Shown in pieces: positions 1 through 5,367 of a stretch of 7,759 nt of DNA. Below the pieces are notes generated by a model that was not told the DNA's origin, did no database searches, and worked only from the letters and a program-made list of their open reading frames with translations. Made by a program: the position numbers and the translations under genes. Position 1 is the first letter of the stretch. The number at the start of each line of letters is the position of its first letter. The stretch spans positions 1-7,759 of the forward strand of contig JASBUY010000059.1 in NCBI GenBank assembly GCA_030147645.1, read 5' to 3'. The stretch is from Aquabacter sp. GTDB taxonomy: Bacteria > Pseudomonadota > Alphaproteobacteria > Rhizobiales > Xanthobacteraceae.

Positions 1-18
1 CGCGGGGGAAACGCCCAT
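1..18 (-). CDS. Possible start of a following minus-strand gene (partial)
   Basis: An ATG lies one base after the stop codon of the CtaG-like gene on the minus strand and opens six codons (MGVSPA) before the window ends. The tight TGA-C-ATG junction is typical of an operon in which the next cistron is translationally coupled. There is no clear Shine-Dalgarno sequence, and six residues are too few to name a product, so this is only a candidate start. Confidence 0.25.
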
Positions 19-19
19 G

Positions 20-712
20 TCAGCGCCGCACCGGGCCACGGGACGGCGAGAGGTCCGCACCCCTCGCGCCGACCGCGTCCACCGTCAGGACCACCGCCGC
101 CATCACATAGCTGAGCGGACAGGCGACCAGCATCATCATGCCCGCCAATTGCTGGTCCTCCAGGCTCGACGGGCCGACCGAGCACAAAGCGAAGACCAGG
201 GCGGGTAGGGCATAGAGGTCGCGCGGCGCGAACAGCAGCAGCGCGCCGAGGAGGCAGGCGAGCTTGCCCGTCACCAGAAGCGCACCCACCGCGCCCCAGC
301 GGCGCGCCGCGATGGACTGGGTGGCGCACAACCAGAACGCTGTCGCCACGGCGAGCAAAGTGAGGAGAAACGCCGCCTGCAGCGCGCCCTCGAGCGCAGC
401 GGTCAGGCGCGGCACATGCCAGGCCCAAAGAACAAACATCTGCAGCGCCGCCACCGCCCAGAGCCGGTCCCAACCCCCCGTCTTCTCGGGCCAGACACGC
501 GTGATGGCGATGGCCAACACAGGCGCCGCCACATTCATGAGAGCGAGGTGGAGCCCCATCCGCGCACTCAGCGCCCCGCCCTCGAATACGAGGGCCATGG
601 CGAGCAGCGCGCCCGCAACGGCGCCCGCGGCGCACAGCAGCGCGGCGAACGACGCGTCCGTGCCGGCGGAGGCCTGGGCGCGCGAAAGGGTGGCGGGGAG
701 CGCGGACATCAT
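20..712 (-). CDS. CtaG/Caa3-type cytochrome c oxidase assembly membrane protein
   Basis: A 230-residue, very hydrophobic protein with about six membrane spans (near residues 22-43, 52-71, 84-99, 108-130, 143-161 and 187-211). Recognisable family signatures are His55 in a GLHLALMNVAAP segment, the WHVP motif (His99) at the end of span 3, and EDQQLAG at 185-191 opening the last span. In the CtaG_2/Caa3_CtaG family these histidines are candidate copper or heme ligands, and the members are inner-membrane proteins linked to aa3/caa3 oxidase biogenesis. It is somewhat short for the family and no oxidase subunit is visible here, so the partner oxidase is unknown. Two ATGs (712 and 709) are tandem and neither has a good ribosome site. 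An EcfG-type promoter ends only six bases upstream, so a leaderless message is possible. It diverges from the gene starting at 866. Family is fairly sure; exact role is inferred. Confidence 0.82.
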   Translation of the reverse strand: MMSALPATLSRAQASAGTDASFAALLCAAGAVAGALLAMALVFEGGALSARMGLHLALMNVAAPVLAIAITRVWPEKTGGWDRLWAVAALQMFVLWAWHVPRLTAALEGALQAAFLLTLLAVATAFWLCATQSIAARRWGAVGALLVTGKLACLLGALLLFAPRDLYALPALVFALCSVGPSSLEDQQLAGMMMLVACPLSYVMAAVVLTVDAVGARGADLSPSRGPVRR

Positions 713-718
713 CAGCTC

Positions 719-743
719 AACGTCAAGCTCGGATGGATGTTCC
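719..743 (-). promoter_or_regulatory. EcfG/RpoE2-type general stress promoter for the CtaG-like gene
   Basis: Read on the minus strand, GGAAC (743-739), 16 bases, then CGTT (722-719). This is the full consensus reported for alphaproteobacterial general-stress ECF sigma factors (EcfG, RpoE2, SigT). A start site would fall about 5-8 bases beyond, at roughly 714-711, on top of the annotated ATG at 712. Confidence 0.65.
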
Positions 744-780
744 CTAACGTCAGTGTACGGGCCGGGGATGCCCGTCGCAG

Positions 781-805
781 GGAACCGCGTCGGCGCGCCT
801 GTGTT
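781..805 (+). promoter_or_regulatory. EcfG/RpoE2-type general stress promoter for the 67-aa gene and isochorismatase
   Basis: GGAAC at 781-785, 16 bases, then TGTT at 802-805. The -35 element is perfect and the -10 differs from CGTT only at its least conserved first base. Transcription would start near 811-813, giving a leader of about 54 bases to the ATG at 866. It sits back to back with the minus-strand promoter at 719-743, with 37 bases between the two -35 elements. Confidence 0.6.
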
Positions 806-865
806 CGATCAGGAGGCGGCGCGCGCTCCGCAGAGGGGCGCCACCCAAGGCCAAAGGAGATTGCC

Positions 866-1069
866 ATGTGGCTCGAACCCAAGCTCATCGGGGAAGACGA
901 GGGCGGCCGCCTCGGCATCATGCCGGGCTGGTGGGCGCTCGCCAGCGACGGGACGCCGTTCTCCGGGCCTTATCCCACCGAAGAGGCGGCCATCGTGAGC
1001 ATTGGGAAGCGCGACTTTTCGCAGCCGACAGGCCGCCCGGGCGAGGCCGGCCCGCCGCCCGAGGAATAA
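866..1069 (+). CDS. Small 67-residue protein of unknown function, likely stress-induced
   Basis: The start is fixed by a strong AAAGGAGA ribosome site at 853-860, five bases before the ATG; longer in-frame extensions lack this. The protein is small, acidic and soluble-looking, with no signal peptide, membrane span or cysteine. The core (residues 16-45) is aromatic and compact, containing GWWALASDGTPFSGPYPTEE. This pattern of a Trp-rich strand followed by 'DG..F.GPYPT..EA' resembles small surface-exposed beta-hairpin proteins, but I do not recognise a named family. The tail is rich in Pro, Gly and Glu (PTGRPGEAGPPPEE) and is probably disordered. It is followed by the isochorismatase-family gene after only three bases, and its last two sense codons (GAGGAA) form that gene's ribosome site. 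The gene is probably real given its ribosome site, coupling and upstream EcfG-type promoter; function unknown. Confidence 0.75.
   Translation: MWLEPKLIGEDEGGRLGIMPGWWALASDGTPFSGPYPTEEAAIVSIGKRDFSQPTGRPGEAGPPPEE
1061..1066 (+). promoter_or_regulatory. Ribosome binding site embedded in the end of the upstream gene
   Basis: GAGGAA, the last two sense codons of the 67-aa gene, lies six bases before the ATG at 1073. Ribosomes finishing the small gene uncover or reuse this site, so the two genes are likely translationally coupled. Confidence 0.6.
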
Positions 1070-1072
1070 AGA

Positions 1073-1693
1073 ATGGCACAAGGTCTCGGCCTCGCCCCCC
1101 TCGGCCTGGGCACCGTCCATCTGTGCATCGACATGCAGCGCCTGATCTCGCCCGGAGGTCCCTGGCCGGCGCAGTGGGCGCCGCGCATCCTCCCCGCCGT
1201 GCGGGCGCTGGCCGCGCATCGGCCCGAGCGCACCATCTTCACCCGCTTCCTCCCGCCCGCCGTGCCCCAGGCTCTGCCCGGAACCTGGCAGGCATTTTAT
1301 GAAAAATGGCGGGACATCACCCGTGAGCATATCGATCCCGCCGTCTTGGATCTGGTGCCCGAGCTCGCCGGCTTCGCTCCCCCCGCGCGCATCATGGACA
1401 AGTCGCGCTATTCCGCCTTCACCGCACCCGATCTTCTGCCCTTCCTCACCGCGCACCACGTGGACACGTTGATCCTCTCCGGCGCGGAAACCGACATCTG
1501 CGTCGCCGCCACCCTGTTCGATGCCGTGGATCTGGGCTTTCGCACCATCGTCGCGCGCGAAGCCGTGTGCTCCTCATCGGACACGGGGCACGACGCGGTC
1601 CTGACCCTGCTCGAACGCCGCCTGGCCGTTCAGGTGGAGGTGGCCGGCGTGGAGGAAATCCTCTCCCAATGGAGCCGCCGCGCCGTCGCTTGA
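1073..1693 (+). CDS. Isochorismatase-family cysteine hydrolase
   Basis: A 206-residue cytosolic alpha/beta enzyme of normal family length. The catalytic triad is complete: Asp20 in the first strand (LCIDMQ), Lys110 in MDKSRYSAF, and nucleophile Cys143 in GAETDICVAAT, the last including the usual segment before the nucleophile. The family hydrolyses C-N or C-O bonds in small amides, imides and isochorismate (nicotinamidase, N-carbamoylsarcosine amidase, biuret hydrolase and others). The sequence does not show which. The His-rich metal site of nicotinamidases is not evident, so nicotinamidase is unlikely, and no siderophore gene is nearby to suggest true isochorismatase. It lies three bases after the 67-aa gene and shares its EcfG-type promoter, which points to a stress-related clean-up or signalling role by inference only. 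The start is supported by GAGGAA six bases upstream. Family confident, substrate unknown. Confidence 0.9.
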   Translation: MAQGLGLAPLGLGTVHLCIDMQRLISPGGPWPAQWAPRILPAVRALAAHRPERTIFTRFLPPAVPQALPGTWQAFYEKWRDITREHIDPAVLDLVPELAGFAPPARIMDKSRYSAFTAPDLLPFLTAHHVDTLILSGAETDICVAATLFDAVDLGFRTIVAREAVCSSSDTGHDAVLTLLERRLAVQVEVAGVEEILSQWSRRAVA

Positions 1694-1728
1694 CGGGCGG
1701 CCCGAGACCGCGCGGAGAAGAGGATCGG

Positions 1729-1753
1729 GGAACATGCCTGCGCGGGAGAGGTT
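1729..1753 (+). promoter_or_regulatory. EcfG/RpoE2-type general stress promoter for the SDR gene
   Basis: GGAAC at 1729-1733, 16 bases, then GGTT at 1750-1753, in the 93-base gap between the isochorismatase and SDR genes. Only the first base of the -10 differs from CGTT. A start near 1759-1761 would leave a leader of about 27 bases including the CGGAG ribosome site at 1776-1780. Confidence 0.55.
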
Positions 1754-1786
1754 GAAAACACAAGCCAGCCGATATCGGAGCCCGCC

Positions 1787-2644
<858 letters not shown>

Positions 2645-2788
2645 GGCGCCGCCATGTCCAGCGCCACGACTCCGGGCTGGAAGCGATACGGTTCTGGCGG
2701 TGAAAATCCTTGATCGGAACGTGCTCCGGCGGGACGGCGCGCCCAGATCGGTCGCTCTTTCTTGCCTCTTTCCTATCAATCAAGTGAC
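2645..2788. other. Intergenic stretch after the SDR gene, no gene seen
   Basis: I see no supportable coding sequence. The only structure is a weak hairpin, TCCAGC (2657-2662) pairing with GCTGGA (2676-2681) across a 13-base loop and with no T-tract; it could be a poor terminator for the SDR gene. A GGAAC at 2716-2720 has no GTT partner at 16-17 bases. Confidence 0.4.
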
Positions 2789-2792
2789 TTGA
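2780..2792. repeat. Inverted repeat TCAAGT-G-ACTTGA, possible operator
   Basis: A perfect 6-bp inverted repeat around a single central G, in a locally AT-rich patch (about 2766-2796) that stands out from the GC-rich surroundings. It overlaps the -35 element of the proposed promoter at 2789-2816, 68 bases upstream of the hydrolase ATG at 2860. That position suits a repressor of the hydrolase gene. The regulator is not identifiable and none is encoded in the window. Confidence 0.35.
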
Positions 2793-2816
2793 ATAATCCC
2801 TGACGCCCTCTACTCT
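2789..2816 (+). promoter_or_regulatory. Possible housekeeping (sigma-70-like) promoter for the hydrolase
   Basis: TTGAAT (2789-2794), 16 bases, then TACTCT (2811-2816): four of six and three of six matches to the usual hexamers. It is weak on its own; the support is its position in the only AT-rich patch before the hydrolase gene. Confidence 0.3.
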
Positions 2817-2848
2817 CCCCTCCACGGCGCCCGGCCGGGACCAGATGT

Positions 2849-2853
2849 GGGAG
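2849..2853 (+). promoter_or_regulatory. Ribosome binding site deciding the hydrolase start
   Basis: GGGAG six bases before the ATG at 2860. The earlier in-frame ATG at 2845 has only GGGA four bases upstream, and starting there would add MWEQD, so 2860 is preferred. Confidence 0.5.
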
Positions 2854-2859
2854 CAGGAC

Positions 2860-4086
2860 ATGGCGGAAGAATTGGGCATCGACCAGACGTCGGATGAGAC
2901 CCACGGGGTCTACAAGCCCTATGGCTGGCACCACTGGCCGCAATTTCCCTGGATGAGCTACCAGTTCCGCCGCGCGCTCGGCGAAACCCAGGAAGGGGGC
3001 GGCGCCGTCTCCGAATGCTTCCTGGCGGCGAGCCGCATGATCCCCGGCGATCAGGAAAGCTGGCACCGGGAATGGAAGCGCATCGCCGATTTCAACCAGC
3101 AGCGCGGCGATGAAGCCTTTGCCAAGGGCCATATCCGCACCGCCATGAATTGCTGGCTGCGGGCCGTCAATTACTACCGCCACACCGAATTCTGGCTCGA
3201 CTATACCGATCCGCGCCGCCTGCCCGCCTTCACCGAGATGGAGAATTGCTCGCGCAAATATCTGGAAAACCTCAACCCCGCCGGAGAGGTGCTCCAGATT
3301 CCCTATGAGGACGGCAAGACGCTGTTCGCCTATTTCGTCCGCGCGCCGTTCGACACTGGAAAGCAGCCGGTCCTGATCTGCATGGGCGGCCTCGATTCCA
3401 TCAAGGACGAGATGTGGTTCATGCAGGCCCACGCCGCGCTCCAGCGGGGCATTTCGGTGCTGATGATCGACGGTCCCGGCCAGGGCGGCACGCTGCGCCG
3501 GCACAAGCTGACCACCCGCCCCGATTATGAGGTGCCGATCGGCAAGTGCGTGGACTATCTCCTCACCCGGGACGATATCGATCCCGCCCGCATCGCGGTC
3601 TGCGGCTCCTCCCTCGGCGGCTATTATGCCGCGCGCTCCGCCTGCTACGAGCATCGTCTCGCGGCGGCCATCTCCCACGGCGCCATCTGGTCGATCCCGG
3701 AATTGTGGGCCACCGCCACCGAGGATCACGGCCTCGCCGACCACATCAAGACCGTGTTCGGCGCCGAGGGCGTGCGCGCGGCCATGGAGAAGGCGGCGCC
3801 CTTCACCTTGGACGGGCACTTGGAAAACATGAAATGCCCCTATCTCATCGTCCATGGCGGCTATGACGTGCTGGGCGTGACCTCCGCCAAGAAGGTCTAT
3901 GACTATGCCAAGTCCAAGGGCGTGAACGTGACGCTCCGCCTCGTTACGGAGGAGGAGACCGGTGCCGACCATTGCCAGCACGACAATCCCACCATCGGCC
4001 AGGAATTGATGGCCGACTGGCTCGCGGACGTGTTCGGCATCGACGAGCGCGAACTGCGCAAGAAGATGATCAATGCGCTGATCTGA
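2860..4086 (+). CDS. Alpha/beta hydrolase, dihydroxypseudooxynicotine hydrolase/FrsA-like
   Basis: A 408-residue protein from the ATG at 2860 (413 if the ATG at 2845 is used). Residues 1-140 are a helical, Trp- and Tyr-rich region, as in FrsA-like enzymes; 141-395 form the alpha/beta hydrolase fold. The oxyanion region is MGGLDSIKDE (175-184). The nucleophile is Ser251 in GSSLGGYYAA, the acid Asp336 in HGGYD, and the base probably His371 in GADHCQHD. Glu281 lies about 30 residues after the nucleophile, where 2,6-dihydroxypseudooxynicotine hydrolase of Arthrobacter has an additional essential Glu (from memory). That enzyme cleaves a C-C bond in nicotine breakdown. No other nicotine gene is present here, so the substrate is open: a beta-diketone-like compound or an ester is possible. 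No signal peptide, so cytosolic. It is monocistronic by context, with an AT-rich inverted repeat upstream and strong hairpins after the stop. Fold is sure, reaction is not. Confidence 0.88.
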   Translation: MAEELGIDQTSDETHGVYKPYGWHHWPQFPWMSYQFRRALGETQEGGGAVSECFLAASRMIPGDQESWHREWKRIADFNQQRGDEAFAKGHIRTAMNCWLRAVNYYRHTEFWLDYTDPRRLPAFTEMENCSRKYLENLNPAGEVLQIPYEDGKTLFAYFVRAPFDTGKQPVLICMGGLDSIKDEMWFMQAHAALQRGISVLMIDGPGQGGTLRRHKLTTRPDYEVPIGKCVDYLLTRDDIDPARIAVCGSSLGGYYAARSACYEHRLAAAISHGAIWSIPELWATATEDHGLADHIKTVFGAEGVRAAMEKAAPFTLDGHLENMKCPYLIVHGGYDVLGVTSAKKVYDYAKSKGVNVTLRLVTEEETGADHCQHDNPTIGQELMADWLADVFGIDERELRKKMINALI

Positions 4087-4094
4087 AAGAGATT

Positions 4095-4126
4095 GAACGC
4101 GCCGGGGACCTCTTCCCGGCGCGTTC
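4095..4126 (+). terminator. Strong hairpin after the hydrolase gene
   Basis: GAACGCGCCGGG (4095-4106) pairs perfectly with CCCGGCGCGTTC (4115-4126) across an 8-base loop, starting 8 bases after the stop codon. The 12-bp GC-rich stem lacks a T-tract, so it may act as a terminator, as an mRNA 3'-end stabiliser, or with the following hairpin. Confidence 0.6.
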
Positions 4127-4128
4127 CC

Positions 4129-4147
4129 ACCCGCCCGCTTGGCGGGT
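4129..4147 (+). terminator. Second hairpin directly after the first
   Basis: ACCCGCC (4129-4135) pairs with GGCGGGT (4141-4147) across the loop CGCTT, and is followed by only a short TT. It is two bases beyond the 12-bp hairpin, giving a tandem stem-loop barrier between the hydrolase and the FNR/FixK box that begins at its last base. Confidence 0.45.
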
Positions 4148-4160
4148 TGAGACAGGTCAA
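4147..4160. promoter_or_regulatory. FNR/FixK-type binding box upstream of the alcohol dehydrogenase
   Basis: TTGAG-ACAG-GTCAA contains the full core palindrome TTGA-N6-TCAA of FNR, FixK and Anr sites. The right half-site (GTCAA) is consensus; on the left the fifth base is G instead of T or C. Its centre is at 4153.5, 41.5 bp before the start site predicted from the -10 element at 4183-4188. That is the class II activator position, where the box replaces the -35 element. It predicts induction of the dehydrogenase, universal stress protein and ATPase genes at low oxygen. Confidence 0.6.
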
Positions 4161-4182
4161 GGCTGTCGCGTGGCACCCGGTC

Positions 4183-4188
4183 CATAAA
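4183..4188 (+). promoter_or_regulatory. -10 element of the FNR/FixK-dependent promoter
   Basis: CATAAA matches TATAAT at four of six positions, in a region with no acceptable -35 hexamer 16-18 bases upstream. With +1 at about 4195 it gives the canonical -41.5 spacing to the box, and a leader of about 21 bases carrying the GGAGG ribosome site. Confidence 0.5.
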
Positions 4189-4205
4189 GGCGCCGCCTCA
4201 TTCAT

Positions 4206-4210
4206 GGAGG
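4206..4210 (+). promoter_or_regulatory. Ribosome binding site fixing the alcohol dehydrogenase start
   Basis: GGAGG, five bases before the ATG at 4216. An in-frame ATG at 4204 overlaps this site and the in-frame start at 4093 lies in the terminator hairpin region, so both are rejected. The internal Met30 (4303), where most family members begin, has no comparable site. Confidence 0.7.
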
Positions 4211-4215
4211 GCGCC

Positions 4216-5367
4216 ATGACGACCCAATCGACGGCGAACCTTTTCGGCAGCGAGCGTTCGGAGGCCCCCCGGCCCCAAGTGCACCGGCCCCAAGTGCAGA
4301 AGATGAAGGCGGCGGTGTTTGTCGAGCCGGGCCGCATCGTCCTGGAGGACAAGCCGGTGCCGGATGTGGGGCCGCTTGATGCCCTCATCCGCGTCACCAC
4401 CACGACCATCTGCGGCACGGACGTCCATATTCTCAAAGGCGAATATCCGGTCGCCAAGGGCCTCACCATCGGCCACGAGCCGGTGGGCGTCATCGAGAAA
4501 CTCGGCTCGGCGGTCGTCGGATTTTCAGAGGGCCAGCGGGTGATCGCCGGCGCCATCACGCCCTCGGGCCATAGCGCCGCCTGCCTGTGCGGCTGCGGCT
4601 CGCAGGACGGCGCCGGGACTAAGCACGGCTTCAAGGCCATGGGCGGCTGGCGCTTCGGAAACACGATCGACGGCGCGCAGGCGGAATATCTGCTGGTGCC
4701 GGACGCCATGGTGAACCTCTCGCCCGTGCCCGATGCGCTCAGCGACGAACAGGTCCTGATGTGCCCGGATATCATGTCCACCGGCTTTTCCGGCGCCGAA
4801 AGCGGCGGCGTGAAGATCGGCGATACGGTGGCGGTTTTCGCCCAGGGTCCCATCGGCCTGTGCGCCACGGCCGGCGCGCGGCTGATGGGGGCGACGCGCA
4901 TCATCGCCGTGGAAAGCATCCCCACGCGCCAGGCCATGGCGCGCCGGCTCGGCGCCGATGACGTGGTGGACTTTTCCGCCGGCGACCCGGTGGAGGCTAT
5001 CATGGCGCTGACCGACGGGCGCGGGGTGGACGTGTCCATCGAGGCGCTTGGGCGGCAGGCCACCTTCGAGGCGGCCTTGCGGGTGCTGCGGCCGGGGGGG
5101 ACCTTGTCCTCGCTCGGCGTCTATTCCTCCGACCTCACCATCCCGCTCGGCGCCTTCGCGGCCGGGCTCGGCGACAACCGCATCGTCACCACGCTCTGCC
5201 CAGGCGGCAAGGAGCGGATGCGCCGGCTCATGGAGGTGGTGGCCACCGCTCGCGTGGACCTGCGCGGCCTCGTCACCCACCGCTTCCGGCTTGACGATAT
5301 CGAGGCCGCCTATGATCTTTTCTCCCACCAGCGCGATGGCGTGCTGAAGGTGGCCATTTCATGCTGA
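4216..5367 (+). CDS. Zinc-dependent alcohol dehydrogenase, CBADH (isopropanol dehydrogenase) type
   Basis: A 383-residue medium-chain dehydrogenase that oxidises or reduces an alcohol/carbonyl pair in the cytosol. Catalytic zinc ligands are Cys66 (CGTDVH), His87-Glu88 (GHE) and Asp185 (CPDIMSTGF). GWRFGNTIDGAQAEY (144-158) and the CPGG...VDLRGLVTH region (328-355) match the Clostridium beijerinckii/Thermoanaerobacter secondary alcohol dehydrogenase group. As in that group there is no four-cysteine structural zinc loop, though three cysteines cluster at 123, 125 and 127. The Rossmann turn is AQGPIG (209-214). Glu233 ends strand 2 (AVESI) where CBADH has Gly-Ser-Arg for NADP, so NAD is the likelier cofactor. 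Residues 1-29 are an extension before the usual start (Met30) and contain a tandem 15-bp duplication. The gene overlaps the next by 7 bases and has an FNR/FixK-type promoter. Natural substrate unknown. Confidence 0.93.
   Translation: MTTQSTANLFGSERSEAPRPQVHRPQVQKMKAAVFVEPGRIVLEDKPVPDVGPLDALIRVTTTTICGTDVHILKGEYPVAKGLTIGHEPVGVIEKLGSAVVGFSEGQRVIAGAITPSGHSAACLCGCGSQDGAGTKHGFKAMGGWRFGNTIDGAQAEYLLVPDAMVNLSPVPDALSDEQVLMCPDIMSTGFSGAESGGVKIGDTVAVFAQGPIGLCATAGARLMGATRIIAVESIPTRQAMARRLGADDVVDFSAGDPVEAIMALTDGRGVDVSIEALGRQATFEAALRVLRPGGTLSSLGVYSSDLTIPLGAFAAGLGDNRIVTTLCPGGKERMRRLMEVVATARVDLRGLVTHRFRLDDIEAAYDLFSHQRDGVLKVAISC
4269..4298 (+). repeat. Perfect tandem duplication of 15 bp in the dehydrogenase N-terminus
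   Basis: CCGGCCCCAAGTGCA occurs at 4269-4283 and again at 4284-4298. Being a multiple of three it stays in frame and gives RPQVH-RPQVQ at residues 19-28, in the non-catalytic extension before Met30. Likely a slippage duplication. Confidence 0.85.

Noticed and set aside
264..998. 244-codon plus-strand frame across the CtaG-like gene
   Set aside because: It is antisense to a protein with clear membrane spans and family motifs. It also crosses the divergent promoter region and has no ribosome site or recognisable domain.
1280..1304. GGAAC inside the isochorismatase gene as an internal stress promoter
   Set aside because: It is followed at 16 bases by GAAA, and no start codon with a ribosome site lies downstream that needs it.
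2716..2740. GGAAC at 2716-2720 as a fourth EcfG promoter for the hydrolase
   Set aside because: The bases 16-17 further on are GCGC/CGCG, with no GTT at any allowed spacing.
2709..2783. TTGAT at 2710 and ATCAA at 2775 and 2779 as FNR/FixK half-sites
   Set aside because: None has a partner half-site six bases away; TTGA-N6-TCAA is not formed.
4151..4167. GACAG...CTGTC inverted repeat as a separate operator
   Set aside because: Only 5-bp arms with a 7-base spacer, overlapping the better explained FNR/FixK box; too weak to list.
2776..4185. 469-codon open frame on the minus strand
   Set aside because: It lies opposite the hydrolase, whose plus-strand product has a full catalytic triad. The minus product is rich in His, Arg, Gly and Ala with no motif, as expected of an antisense frame in GC-rich DNA.
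4171..4186. TGGCAC as a sigma-54 -24 element before the dehydrogenase
   Set aside because: The -12 element TTGC is absent at the required spacing (CCAT is found).
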